Of a stretch of DNA of 64,000 nucleotides, positions 24,622 through 37,066 are shown one piece after another. Source of the stretch: Spisula solida (lineage: Eukaryota > Mollusca > Bivalvia > Venerida > Mactridae); the NCBI GenBank assembly GCA_947247005.1, contig OX365950.1, positions 7,204,720 through 7,268,719 on the forward strand, written 5' to 3'. The notes under the pieces are model-generated. The model did no database searches. It was given only the letters and a program-made list of their open reading frames with translations, and was not told the origin of the DNA. The position numbers were made by a program, and so were the translations under genes. Position 1 is the stretch's first letter. Each line of letters opens with the position of its first letter.

Positions 24622-27600
24622 TTAAATGTGTAAATATGGTAGTTGGTAAATGTAACAGGATAATGTAGGGCATGATATGAGCACGAAAATTGCCCTCATT
24701 TTTCCATAACCAGACGACTTAGCCCCAATTACCAGCAGTTGCAGAATATTGTCATGTTTCCACTGATTGATGTGTTTTCAATCCCTCATTTATAACCTGA
24801 ATAAAACACTCTTTAATACGACATGTTACATGCATACTAAAGTGTCAGACTAATGCCACAATGCAATGTAACTCCTCTGTTGGGTTTTACTTAAGATGTT
24901 TTCGTCTGCCCGGGAAATGACCAGGGAAATATATTTCAGACGTTTCTTCTGGCTTCATGGTAGGGTTATTATGTGTGCTGTATAGACAGTTTATTTAGTT
25001 TATCCGTGCTTAAAAACTAGGTCATTAGTCATTGAAAAACCTTGCGTAGTCACAAGAGTATATCCCTCAATATTGTACAGACCTTTCATGCTCAAAAATC
25101 TAAATTATAACTAAATATTATGAACGCTGTTCACTTCATGTTGGTGGTGTCGTTAGTTACATGTACTAGACTTGTAATTTTGTAATTACATTTGTCTGGT
25201 TCAACAGATTATCAAAATCGCATTGATAAGTGATTTTACCACCACAGAGAGTTGCCAGTTCGTTTATTTACCCGCCATAAGTTAATATCCACTGGAAAAA
25301 TGAGACACTTCTGGGATTATTCATAATTGAAAAGATATATTCTTGAATAATTAATGGGATATCTTGCTGCCACAATATGTGGATAAATGTGTAGTTCAGA
25401 CTATATGTTTCGTATATGAAGAATGAACGTAAAGTAAACAATCTCTCTGATGACATTTCGTTATTTTAATTAACTGTAACATAAATCATTCTCAAAAGTA
25501 CGGACGGAATCGATGATTGAATCATCCTTCACATACTAATAAACCTCACTATTCGCCGAGTGGTGAAGCAGCCCGCTCACTTCATCGTACTGCAAGTCTG
25601 TTCCGTTTAGATATGCCTAGTTGGTGAGCTATGGAAATTCAAATCCATTGTCATAGTTGCTGTCTTATTTGTAAAAATAACGACTTTTGTTATCAGTCAA
25701 TTTACGTCTTTTGAAATATAGAGGGAACGCATCGTACATCATGACAATATTAATTAAGTCATTGAAGTAACTTGCGACCGTTTCGATGCCTTACAATTTA
25801 ATTTTTAATACATTATTCTTGGCTGTTCTTGCTTCCCTAAGCATTTGAATAAAGTAACTTTTTTTATTCATCTTTGAATATACATGAGCATGAACTCGTA
25901 TAAGGGATATTCATCAGCCATTTGTCTGACTTTATAGAATTTGTGCTTTGTTGGGGGCATCCCACATTCTTCAATTTCGCTCCTCATTTATCTTTATCAT
26001 TACATGATATTATAACATCGTCTCAGTAGGAAATGGAACTCAACACATATAGAACGAAAGAGAGATTCAGTAGCGTAATCGTTTGTTTGCATGCCAATAT
26101 GATTTAGAAAGCAGACGAACAGTCCATCTCAGTATGAGATTAAGTGAAATATTCAAACCACTGCATTTTGATGAAACTATGAATGAGGTATATCTATATG
26201 GTCGCTTTAATTTGTTAACAGATCTGTAAATATAAAATTAATATCACTTTCATTTCGTGATACTAGTGTTCTTCGAGTGTATCGATCTCCGACCACACCC
26301 AACATATGGTTGGGTATGATTGAAACTTTCTTCAGGGATACTTTCGATATGGTTCAAATTTACTTCTAGTATGGTGCATATCGCCTTAGTACAGGAACGG
26401 TGCAGATACATTTCCGACACAACGCAGTGTGAACAACAGAAAAGGTTAACTAGAAACGTTGACATTTATCAGTAGGCCTAGTCAACTGAGAATGATATAA
26501 ACATTACGATTGAAGGTGTGATCACCAGAAACGAAATACGTAATACTATTTTGTCCCTGAAAGCTTTCAAGACACTGACGATACATAAATTATTTCTAAG
26601 AAGACCTTATGATTTAAAAATCTAGACTGACTTGTTAGAAAAGAGGTCTGGTGTCTGTAATTTGTTCAAAACCTATTTCCATTCCCATACAAATTAACAC
26701 TTGCATGCAATCATATCACTGCTATGTCGTTTTCTGTTAGTGCCCACATTCATTGTTGCTATTTGGTGGGATAGCCTTGATCTTGTTTATGTCCCCGACA
26801 TATCTTAGTGTTTGATTCATACTGCTTTTAAGAGATTAATTACGGTTAAGACGTGTTACAGACATTATGCTTGACGTAATGCTCCATCAACTGGCGTATC
26901 GCCTTCAGTTCCTTTGTCTGTCATCTTAATAAAAACTTCCTTGGACAAAACTTCCCATATCATTTCTCTGATTAATGCTAATAATGTTGAATGTTAGTTT
27001 AATAATTTACTGTTAACACATTTCAACAACATTATTAAAGTGCAAAATGGAACAGATACACATGCAATAGAAACGGTTTTAAACTCATGTCAATCACAAT
27101 CCACTAAAACTTGTTCAATATTGCCAGTCTGTACTATGTCTGTATGTCTTCTAATCATTTTATGTTTTATATTGTATTTTGTAAATGGTCAAAAGGCAAT
27201 GTACTAGATCTATAAATATATATTGCTGATAAAATGCCAATAAATTTGAACGTGGAATGATATCATTAGGATATTAATCGTCTAGCTTGATAAAACATTG
27301 AGTAGGTTTTAATATATATGAATATAATTACAAAGACATTAATCAGATTTACACGTAAATGTATTACAAACATTGCAATTGCTTTCTGCATTTTGTTGTT
27401 AAGAACTATTTGTACTATACCTAAATACATTTTTTCCTTGGCAGATTATATTATCCTGTACCGTTGTGCTTGAGACAATACTGTATCATTATTAGTCCCG
27501 TACCGAACAACCACAAGAATGATAGTTTTAAAGTGATGTTGTAATGGTTTTAAGATATTTGTTATGAACAACATTGAAATAATAAAAACAGACCTGATGT

Positions 27601-27658
27601 AGACAGTTGCTCGGATTTTTATCGAACACGCGTCAATTGTTATAAAAAACATTCTTTA

Positions 27659-27700
27659 GTGTGCCTCCGTAGTTCAATGGTTAGCGTGCTTGACGTCTAA
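27659..27700 (+). other. tRNA-like 5' half
   Basis: 'gcctccgtagttcaatgg' followed by 'ttagcgtgcttgacg' resembles the acceptor, D-arm and anticodon stem of a tRNA, but no T-arm or B box follows. It replaces the M12 sequence seen at 23110-23190. A tRNA fragment or SINE head is likelier than a gene. Confidence 0.45.
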
Positions 27701-28054
27701 TAGGGTATACTTGATTTTAAGTTTATAGTCTTTTTTGTAAAAACTTTTTTCTTGGAATGAAAAGTTACAAATATTTTATTCAAGTAAGGGCATACATGTA
27801 ACATAAAACACGTGAATTTGTTACTTTCTATAAAACAATTGTGAAACTGTTTCATGTGTAATAAACTAAATATATCAAGACAAAATATAAAAGCAATAGC
27901 ACAGAGGCAATCGCACGCAATAATCTATATCTCCGAATTTCATACAAGTTAAAAACTAAGCATACAAAAGCCAACTGTACAAATACATTCGAGCATGTGT
28001 ACGCAAAAAAGGCAATTAAATGCAATATTGAACAATTGTGAAATTGATATATCT

Positions 28055-28175
28055 GGGGTGGTATTCAATATTGATCTTATATAATTGGAGAATAAGGATA
28101 GCAAACCATATCGCCTGTTACTGATTGGTTGTCCTTATACTTAAGTCATGTAAGATCAATATTGAATACCACCCC
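28055..28175. mobile_element. 121-bp MITE with perfect 25-bp terminal inverted repeats
   Basis: Positions 28055-28079 (ggggtggtattcaatattga...) are the exact reverse complement of 28151-28175. The paralogous sequence at 18706-18740 runs through without it. No clear target duplication is visible, so the superfamily is left open. It lies in M13 of copy A6. Confidence 0.87.
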
Positions 28176-28315
28176 GATTCTATGGAATGGACTAAACAAG
28201 GAAATAAAAAACGTAAATAGGTAATCGAACGTAGAGACACAAGGATGGAAAATGCATAGCATTTAAGACATTTTTATGTTTGTTCGTATCCTCCCATATC
28301 TTTAGATACGACACA

Positions 28316-30824
28316 TATTTACGAAATACCTCCATTAGTTATCAGTCAATTTACGCCTATTGAAATATAGGGGGAAGACACATTTAACGCATCATACATA
28401 TCATCAAACGCATTATTTGAAATACTTATTAAGTCATTGAAGTAATATGCGATTGTTGCAATTTCAATTTACAATACAATATACTTAGCTCTTTTGAATA
28501 AAGTAGATAATGGTAATGTTTATTTCAATATATAATGGAAATTCCTTTGTCGTTTGTCTATTGTTAATAGGAGTTGACACCCCGCAATCTTGATATTCGC
28601 TCATTTATCTTTATAATAGTTGTAACATCGTCTCTTCAACATATTTCGAAGGAAAGAGCGATTTAGTACCATAATCGTTTGTTAACATGCCAATACGATT
28701 TAAAAAGCAGACGAACAGTCGATCTAGGTATTCGATAAAGAAGTGAAATATTCAAACCACTGCATTTTGATGAAACTATGAATGAAATGGTCGTTCTAGA
28801 TTGTTAACAGATCGGTTAATTTAAATTTGAAATCTCTTTGCGTGGTATTGCTCTTTTAGTGTATCGATCTACCACCACACCCAAACATGTGGTAGGGTAC
28901 GGTTGAAATTTACTTCGGGTATCCAAAGACTTCGATATGATTCAAATATACCACTAGTATGATCGATATTGCGAAATTGATCAAATATTCTATGTCTGTA
29001 TGTCTCTTGATCATTTTATGTTTGTTATGTGTCTTACCAAAGACAGTGTACTGTGATTTTATATTGCTGATAAATTGCCATTATAATTTGAATGAGGAAT
29101 ACTATGATAAGGATATTTATTCATTTAGCTTCATAAAACATTGAATAGGTTTTGATAAGTATATAGGAATTCAATTATCAAGCATTAATAAGATGTGATT
29201 GATTTCTGCATAATGTTGTTATGAACTGTTGTCATTGTCAGGTTATATAGTAGTGTAACATTGTGCCTCAGAAATCTTGTGTCAGTATCGGTCCCTTACC
29301 GAACAATCACTATAATGATGGTTTTAAAACTGATTTTGTATTTGTTTCAAAATTTATGTAATGAATTATACATTGAAATAAAAAAAACAGACTAGCTGTA
29401 AACTGTTAACAAAGCTAATTCGTATCATTTCGTTTTAACGGAATACTCTTAAGTAAAAAATACGAAATATTATTCTAATAAAACGGAATCATGAAAATAA
29501 AAATGTTGCTTTGAAAAAAAAGTGTCGTTGTGGCATTTAATGAGAAAATCTTGATTTTATTTTGATACCATGTTTTTTTTTACTTTTTACTTGAATTGAA
29601 AAGTCACAAATATTTTATTGAAGTAGTGCAAGGCACCAATGACATTATACAAACAAGTGAATAAAAAACAAAAACAACCAAGTCAATATGTTGTTTTTTA
29701 TAAAACAATCGTAAAATTATTGCATGTGTAATAAACTACATAAACAAAGACTAACAAACACAAAAACAATTGCACAAAGACAATCATATGCAATATTAAA
29801 TGTTTGTGAATTGCATACAAATTAAAATCTAAGCATGCAAAAGCCAACTCTACCAAGGCAATCGAACATAGAGACACAATGTATCAAGGTAATCAAACGC
29901 GGAAATGCAATTGTATGTAATATAAAACATTTATGAATTTGACACATCTATGATGAACTAAACATGCAAACCAAACGGTGGCAATCGAACAAACAGAATC
30001 CCATGTAGTATAAATAAAGTTGTGAAATTAATACATTTAAGCCAGTCTCCAGGAAAACCTGCTATAATGACATTATGTAATTACTATGTGTAACAAGATT
30101 TTGATAAAGCTCTAAAATAAGGAAAAATACATATCTATTGATTCTATTTTAAGTAATTGGCCCATATAGTACTATACCTTAGCTTTAAATTTTCCTATGA
30201 ATTATGTCGAAAACATATACTTCGTTGCTATGGTGACCAATTTCAGAAAAGTACTCCGATTGAGAAAAACGAGGATTTAGTTGTTTAAAACAGAAGTAGC
30301 CTTTCTCTGAATGCAAACAATTTCGATTTTGATATATATTTTGAAAAGTGAAACATAATTATAGAATTTGGTACTATTTTGAACAGTTTATGTCAAGAAT
30401 TGATCAAATGATGTAATAATGAAATACTTATTTCAGTTACGTCGAATAACGTTTGAATGGCGTTTGCGACGTCACACAGAAAGCTCAGAATAGGGACTCT
30501 ACAAACACAGCTGTAACTTCCTTAAAACTCAAGATATTAACATAATTTATTTTGCAATTTGCTTATTTAACATTATCCTGTAATACTATGGAAAATCTTA
30601 AAGTCAATATTTTTGTCAAAATAGCAGGTTTTCCTGGAGACTCATTTATAATAAACTAAACAAGCATTTCACCTAAGATGGTAAATATTCTATTCTTATC
30701 CCCCCAAACAATGGTTTAAATGATACAGAAATGTTCATGTCATACGGATGAAGCCAAAGTATTTCTAAGTTGTGTTAAGATAGTAATGAATATCGGTTTT
30801 CTGTCACTATAAGTTCTAGCCAGA
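28316..30824 (+). repeat. Family A copy A7, truncated
   Basis: It begins between M5 and M6 ('gttatcagtcaatttacg' at 28338), has M6 28430 and M7 28640, then jumps to M11 28965, M12 29280-29560 and M13 29600-30040, split by a 599-bp insertion and resuming to 30720. M8-M10 are missing. I see no gene. Confidence 0.7.
30044..30642. mobile_element. 599-bp non-autonomous element with 22-bp terminal inverted repeats
   Basis: Both ends read inward as AGTCTCCAGGAAAACCTGCT followed by AT, giving 22 identical positions (30044-30065 and 30621-30642). Copy A5 at 23335-23360 shows the uninterrupted sequence 'aatacatttataataa'. CATTTA occurs just outside both ends but not in register, so the target duplication is unclear. 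No long open frame; superfamily undecided. Confidence 0.83.
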
Positions 30825-33415
30825 TTGTATTCATACAAACCTTATTGGCGCTATAAAAGAAACCAATGCATGCACTTCTCCGAACAGAAAAGTAGCAGAC
30901 TGAAGTGTATTGATGACTGTAGAAATGGTAACCATTGTTATCAATCATTTGAACAAGTAAGAACATGGGACGCTGTAGGCGTAAAACAATTTAGATTAAT
31001 TTTTTTCTATATGTTTGTTTTATGGAGAGAATGTGTTTATGTATGTTTGTTAGTTGGCAAATCTAACTTGCGGATACTGCTAACATGATTATGCATGACA
31101 TTATATATGTGCACGCCCCGATTACAAGTGATAGCAGGATGTTGATAATGCTACACTGATTTATGTATTTTCAATCCCATATTTATAACGTTAATAAAAC
31201 ATTTTTTATATGACGTGTTGCATGCATACTAAAGAGTGGCCGACTTCTGCCATCATGTAATCTAATTCCTCTTAAACGTGCCTGTTTTTTTTACTAAAGT
31301 TTGAGAGATTTTCCTCTGCCTTTTGCATGCATCAAAATAACTATGTCATTAGAAATGATGACAAAACTCCACACCTTTTGACCCGGTAGGGTTATTAGGG
31401 TTTGCCTACATTGTGGTATAGAATTACTAAATACCATGTACTCTCTCCTATAGAGGCCCTTAAGATGTTTGGAATGAACTTCACTTCATGTTAGCGGGGT
31501 CATTTTTAGTTAAATACGTCTAGTCTTGTACATTTTGTAATTACATTTGTCTGATTCAACAGATTATCACAATCGCATTAATAATTGATATAACCACCTC
31601 TGAGAGTTGCCAGCTGTTTTATTCACCAGCGATAACTTGTAAGCCAGTGGAAAAATGAGACACTTTTAGGATTATTTATAATTGAAATGATAGTATCTTA
31701 AATTATTAATGTGATTCCCTGCTATCACACAGAGCGTAAACGGTTTTGTGGTCCAGACAATATTGAAAAGTAAATGAAAAAAGGACGAGAGGTGAATTAT
31801 CACTCTGATGGTATTCTATTATCCTAAACTGAATTAATAAACTAATCCATAATAGTAGACGGAAAATATTATTAAAGTGGTATATAAAATATAAAAATAA
31901 ATATACCAGATTTTTATAGCGCCTTTATTTATGCAAACACACGTTCAAAGGTACTTTACGTTATAGCGTTGCAGCCACAAGGGCGCAGGTACATCCTCTA
32001 CCAGTGCAGGTACAGCGTGATCTGACCAGAGGGACAAACTGAGAGAAAGCCCTGAAGGGAGAGAGAGGCATTAGATACAGGCATGTCCGGCGCTGCAGAA
32101 GTGCGCCTACTTCTTATTTCGAATAGACAGCCTGGTTCGTTATTGTGCCTGGTGTAAAGCACCGATACACAGCTTCCTGACACATTTACCCCGATACTTT
32201 GCATACCTTACGGTCAGATATAGCGGGAAATATTATACATATTTCAGAAATATCAAGTTTCGATGCTAGGGATTGAACCCACGACCTCTGGATTGACAGT
32301 CCAGTGCGTTACCACTGAGCTTAATCCGCTGTTAGGCTGGTATCACATCGTACAATATTCCCGGTTCAGTCATTGGTTGAAATTTTTGTTTGATCTTCTT
32401 GCTAAACCTGATCTTCTTGCTTTACACGTGAACCGTTATAGTGAACCATTGACCTAAATAATCTTATAACGATTTATGTAGCACTTTTTCTGAATAAACT
32501 TGTAAACGTGTGTTATCTTATTGCACTACCGTGTAGTTCTTTGTCATTCTTCGCGTGCTATTCCGTTCATGGTTGCATATTCTTTGGATTATACAATATC
32601 ATTTTGTAGTAGGGTTAAGGCATCCGTATTGAGGGTGTGGCTCGAACTTTTGTTACATTTTAATATGGCAGTTGGATATGAGCCGTGAAGTTATAAGGGC
32701 ATACAGAGTGCCTCAATATTCCAATTAGTCATTTGAAAGCTTATTGGCGAAATAGTCTCCCTTGATAATAGTTCATCAAGTATTTCTCGTCTTCTTCCGT
32801 ATACCTGACAGAATCCATCAACTAGAGTGTACAACGACCCAGGTGAGGTGTAGAGGGAGTTAGCGGTCAATTTTCGAAAAATATACGCATCCAACATGTA
32901 TGTCATGATTTTCAAAGCATTATCTAACAATATTTATTAAGTCATTGAAGTAATTGACGATGTTAGCATTTCTTCTAATATTGTTTTCGATACAATAGGA
33001 GTATGATCTTCTTGCTTCCATTAGTGTTTGAATAAAGGAATATTGAGATAGAGTCACATTGTAATGACTTTAAATATGGAAATTTCCTTTCCGTTTGTCT
33101 GGCTATTTTAGTGGGAGTTGTGATTCTCACTCTACATATAGTTATCATTGCATAATATTTTAACTTTGTCTCAGTCGGAAATGAAACTCTAGACACTTCG
33201 AATGAAAAGCGATTCTGAGTATACCATAATCGTTTGGTTACATGTCGTCACGATTCAGAAAGCAGACGAACAGTCAATCTAGATACATGTATTCGATAAT
33301 TTAAAAGTGAAATATTTTTACCACTGCTTTTCGATCAAACTATGGATGATATAATTATGCCTATATTGGTGTTAGATCGGTAAATCCAATATCACCTCCT
33401 ATGTGTGATACACTC
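30825..33415 (+). repeat. Family A copy A8, last copy, truncated at the A/B junction
   Basis: M1 30825, M2 31115, M3 31560, a SINE (31890-32330), the 'gttctttgtcattcttcgcg' block (32535-32660), M6 32935 and M7 33195, ending near 33415. Family B wording begins immediately after, at 'cgactttatgaagaatatgg' or slightly before. Confidence 0.7.
31890..32330 (-). mobile_element. tRNA-derived SINE
   Basis: On the minus strand the head reads 'agctcagtggtaacgc' (A box, about 32306-32321), then an anticodon-like stem-loop with 'ggactgtcaatcc', then the B box gggttcaatccc (32269-32280). The body continues to a tail with 'aggcgctataaaaatctgg' at about 31905-31925. Loop position and GTC suggest derivation from a tRNA-Asp-like gene. 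The order of tRNA-like head, unrelated body and AT-rich end (31870-31900) is that of a SINE. An intact acceptor stem is not visible, so this is not a working tRNA gene. Confidence 0.7.
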
Positions 33416-34379
33416 ATGCTAATATTTATCTCGACTTTATGAAGAATATGGTGATATTGTGCCACATAATACTCCTATGAGAAACGTGTAGAAGAACCTA
33501 TTCTTAAACATGTATACGTGGACCTTTAATTATTTTTAAAAACAATTCGGAGTGTATTTATAATTTGACAATTTGTTGAACTAGTACATTGTTAAATTTC
33601 AAAGACATCATCTTTAACATTGTCGAACGATTTTGTGACAAATCCATCTTTCAAAGTACATGTATCTGTTTCATTTTATTGGCACAAAAACGATTTTTCT
33701 GACAAATTTAAGATATATGCTCAATGATGTTGCAATTTCATGAATACTCGTAATGTCAATTGATTCTGATTTCTGTACAGTAATGTCATTTTAATGAAAT
33801 GAAAAACGTATTCGAATATACAAGATTACTTTGGAATGCAATTGTTACGAATTCGCTCAAAATTGAATTTCGAAACACCTTAAATGTGGCGTGATGTTTG
33901 GTAAATGTACGTGTTGGATGTAATAAGACATTGTCCTTATGTTCTACAAACGTACTTGTATATTGTATTGTATTGTCCTTTGATTACAAACCTAATGAAG
34001 GTATTGAACTGCAAGCGAGTAATCATTGCCCGTTCCTATTATCTCTGAGGAAAAGTAACTTATATAGTAGGTCAGCTGATGGTAAACTATAAAATAGATT
34101 GCTGTAGCTGGGGGATATGTTAATGAGCAATTTCCATTATTATCTCAGATATATCGTTGTTAAAATGTGTTGGACAAAAATCGTTTACAGTTCATTGATG
34201 TACAATTAGACCTACAACTCACAACTCGAGGTTAAACAATTATTGTAAAACACAACTGTACACGGAGTGTGTTATTTAGTCAAACCATTAATTAGTGTTG
34301 TTGTCATATTGCACTCTATATATAGTATATCGCGGTCTAGCGGGATAGACTGAACGGTGTACGGGTTGGATGTATATTT

Positions 34380-34530
34380 TACGAAACTAATATAGCACAT
34401 AAGCAGACACAAATACCTAGAAAAAAAGCATAGAACGAGAGCATAACACGAACTACTAGATGAATGCATAGCACAAGAAGCATAGCATAACACGAGACTG
34501 GTGAGAGCATAGCACGAAAACAAATAATAA
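34380..34530 (+). repeat. Degenerate b3 short tandem repeat (gcatagcacgag type)
   Basis: Irregular reiteration of 'gcatagcac', 'gagcataacacgag' and 'agcatag'. Equivalent tracts lie at 45300-45435, 52015-52140 and 61320-61560, with a weak remnant near 41570-41650. On the minus strand it reads as repeated 'gtgctatgc', which creates cysteine- and leucine-rich open frames of no likely significance. Confidence 0.75.
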
Positions 34531-34947
34531 AATAAAAATACTGAGAAAACAATGGGAAATATGCAATGTATACAAACAAGTAACGTTAATGCCAGGTTGT
34601 TTAATAATTATGTATCTATACCATATCTGTATCACGCTGAACACCCTAACAAACCAATGAACGATCACTTGCATGCGTAATTATATTTTATACTTCGTTA
34701 AAGGATCTCCACAGTTGCATGCTAACTGTGAATCACTGTCTCATTAACCTACTCTTACAAAGCAGATGCACAATAAGGCAAAAACATTATATTGTGGTTC
34801 TGGTAACACTACCTACCTATTGTTTGCACCTCCCGAAACATCATTTTATCTGCATATATTTGAATAGTTGAAAGTTGACGGGTACCGGTCTACTTGACGT
34901 TGGACATTTTGTTCGGACGACCTCTTAAACTGAAATTGATCACTATA

Positions 34948-36229
34948 CGAGGGGTGATCGAAAAGAAATGCAATTCAATTTATAGCTTCATAGGTGTACG
35001 GGTTTCGTGCTTCAAACTAAGCATGTGTAGTAATTAGCCAATTGTCTGCACCTGGGTAAAATTTGGTTGAAATCCATGAATAATGTATGTTTAATAAACA
35101 CTTACTAATTTATACAAAGCAAAAAGACGTTCGAAAAACGTATCGTCAAACTGACTGAAATTATGCCTTATATCAAAGAAAGGTCTAAACTTAATTTAAG
35201 GAATAAATTTATACATGATGAGCTTTTTTAGATTAAAGGACATCGTAATGTATCTTTCAGGATTGTAACACTTTTATTAAATGTTTCAAAGTAGGTCAAT
35301 AGCATCTGAAAGCATACAACAAATATGGTCAACTAAAAACAACAACAATCAGACTCAACATTGATCAAAAGTATTATATTCGTCTCAAAGCTGCAATATT
35401 AAAAGTTGGACTGTTAGCTGCTCGTACAATCTCGAGTTTATCCCAATTTCATTTCATTTGAAAGAAAATTCTTCAAGTTAACAACAGTTGTACCCACTGG
35501 ATACCATGCTCATTACGTGATGCCCAAAACGTCATATTATTTTAAATGCCAAGAAAATATTAAAGTTATACCCTCAGTACTTTCAAGAGAAGATTTTACG
35601 TAGTATAATAAAGGAAGGGGGACATACGCTCACTATCATTTACCAAGAATGAAGCGGAAACATCATATATGTGCTTACAGAAATTCTAAGAAATCCGTAA
35701 TTGTAAAACACACTAAGTCACTGATGGAAATGATTCATTTGATTTTCTTCATCCACAAAGGGCTTGCAATTCAAAAACCAGAACCAATGGACAAATAAGT
35801 TACAAGAAGGTTCTATAGATATTGTGTGCATGGAAAACAGAAATATTTCATATAGCGTCATATTGTTTATGGAATAGACCGTATGCATGTTTCTCATGTA
35901 AATGCCTCTTCACTGTAAAGTCATTTTTGAACATAATACACATGAGAATACTTTATCACTTTATCTATTATGTAATAATTTTAAGTTCCTAGACTTAAAT
36001 TACATGCCGGTGCGGTTCCAGGAAACCTATGTGGTCAGCAATATTACAGTGCATGAGTGTAGTACCCTTTGCAGATGACAAAACATACCTTTTATCTTGA
36101 ATTTAAGGCTAAATGTGTGTGCAATATGTAAAGGAAAGTTCATTGAAGGTTTTCTGTGACTTCCATTGTAAATGGTTCTGTCAATAAAACGTTATAGAGT
36201 AAATTGCATTTCTTTTCGAACACCCCTCG
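34948..36229. mobile_element. Mariner-type element, 1282 bp, no intact transposase
   Basis: The ends read inward as cgaggggtgatcgaaaagaa and cgaggggtgttcgaaaagaa, and the match extends to about 28 bp with one mismatch. TA flanks both sides (34946-34947 and 36230-36231). The 'acgaggggtg' start is typical of mariner-family ends. The length is that of a full mariner, but I found neither a long frame nor transposase motifs on either strand. It is therefore decayed or has replaced internal sequence. Copies at 55500 and 62840 show the uninterrupted target ('gtgccagtctctttt'). Confidence 0.85.
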
Positions 36230-36844
36230 TACCAGTCTCTTTCAGATGCATATTTGCTATTTTAATATTGACTTGTCTAGCTCACATTACAACATCTCTG
36301 ATTCAACAAAGGCGCGTATACTATCTTCTATGTTCAAATGTTTTAACAACGTGCTGTCAAAGGTCCCGATCCCAGAAACGAGTCTAGTCTGTGCCACTTA
36401 TTTAATTAACCGTGAGAATTCTAAAACGATTCCGTTTAATTTAACAGGTTCGTGTGTACACAGCTTATTCAATAATGGTGACTGTGCGCTCAAACTTTCC
36501 TTTTGGTCTCTTTTGTGCTCTGATATTTCTGTTCAGTCAGTATTTCCTCCCCTGTACTATTTGTTAGTATATTTCTGAAGTCTTGGATGTCTTGATCAGT
36601 GGGGTCATGTAACTGAATTACCCCAAGAATCCAGAGTGGAACCTTCACGAGAATCAATAGTTAAACCAATCTTTGTCATACAATGATCGTAATTGGATGA
36701 ACATAATTAGATGATCACTCAAAGCTCTTTGCATTATTTCCCTCCAATTTTTTTTATGTTTTTAAACAAAAGTGATACTTAAAATTCTAATTTAAATAAT
36801 TTCAGTTATAGGGGTGTTTAAATAAGATGTGAGGACAAGATTAC

Positions 36845-37066
36845 GTGCTTGAAAAATTGCTGAGAAGGTACTTGTATATAGTATATAATCCGAACTTAAG
36901 TCTGAACATACATAGACAATTGATTAAACTGCTTATACCGACAGTTGAGTCGATTTTGGGCAAGACATGTGACTTGTTGCCCAAAAGATTAGGTTTCTGG
37001 AAACCGGATAATTCTTGTTCTGGGCTTGAGCGTCGACGATGTCTCGTTGAAATCAGGAAAAAATAA
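36845..37066 (+). pseudogene. Possible decayed coding exon in b10 (unrecognised)
   Basis: A 73-codon open stretch begins with GTG, not ATG, and encodes a leucine-rich segment starting VLEKLLRRYLYIVYNPNLSL. The paralogous block at 56302-56440 keeps the same frame for about 40 codons (VIENLLRRYTHMLVNPNVSL) without indels before it breaks. Over 42 aligned codons I count 10, 7 and 13 differences at positions 1, 2 and 3. This is a mild excess at the third position, compatible with past coding but not proof. Copy B3 has only the first few codons and a stop (48585-48605), and copy B5 lacks the block. No family recognised. Confidence 0.3.

Larger units (their letters stand above)
23525..28315 (+). 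repeat. Family A copy A6
   Basis: M1 23525, a TTAA-flanked transposon (23738-24621), M2 24710, M3 25205, M4 25490, M5 25600, M6 25755, M7 26050, M8 26490, M9 26765, M10 26915, M11 27110, M12 (degraded, 27480-27740, with a tRNA-like half) and M13 27760-28300 carrying a 121-bp MITE. No reading frame is preserved. Confidence 0.75.
1..33415. repeat. Family A: diverged long tandem-repeat array
   Basis: The left half is built from recurring blocks in a fixed order. Markers: M1 (TATA-containing block followed by 'aaaccaatgcacttctccg') at 1911, 2893, 5755, 15590 (partial), 19020, 23525, 30825 and inverted at 12910-13130; M2 ('cagacgacttag') at 3380, 15800, 19290, 24710, 31115 and inverted at 12690-12780; M3 ('gttgccagtt') at 3880, 6330, 16310, 19795, 25205, 31560; M6 (cattgaagtaat block) at 4640, 13495, 21325, 25755, 28430, 32935; M7 ('gcagacgaacagt') at 4915, 13770, 21590, 26050, 28640, 33195; M9 ('gggatagcct') at 2605, 14485, 17305, 22275, 26765; M11 ('tgtctcttaatcatttta') at 17665, 22630, 27110, 28965. 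The unit length varies from about 2.5 to 5 kb because of deletions and insertions. All pairs were aligned by eye, so identity values are not given. No copy has a conserved long reading frame. Confidence 0.85.

Noticed and set aside
32260..32325. Functional tRNA-Asp gene on the minus strand
   Set aside because: The A and B boxes and a GTC-bearing loop are present, but no paired acceptor stem is visible and the sequence continues into a SINE-like body.
36204..36578. 124-codon plus-strand frame
   Set aside because: It starts with TTG inside the right end of the mariner-type element and runs across the insertion junction into b8. The equivalent b8 sequence in copies B4 and B5 has stops, so the frame is accidental.
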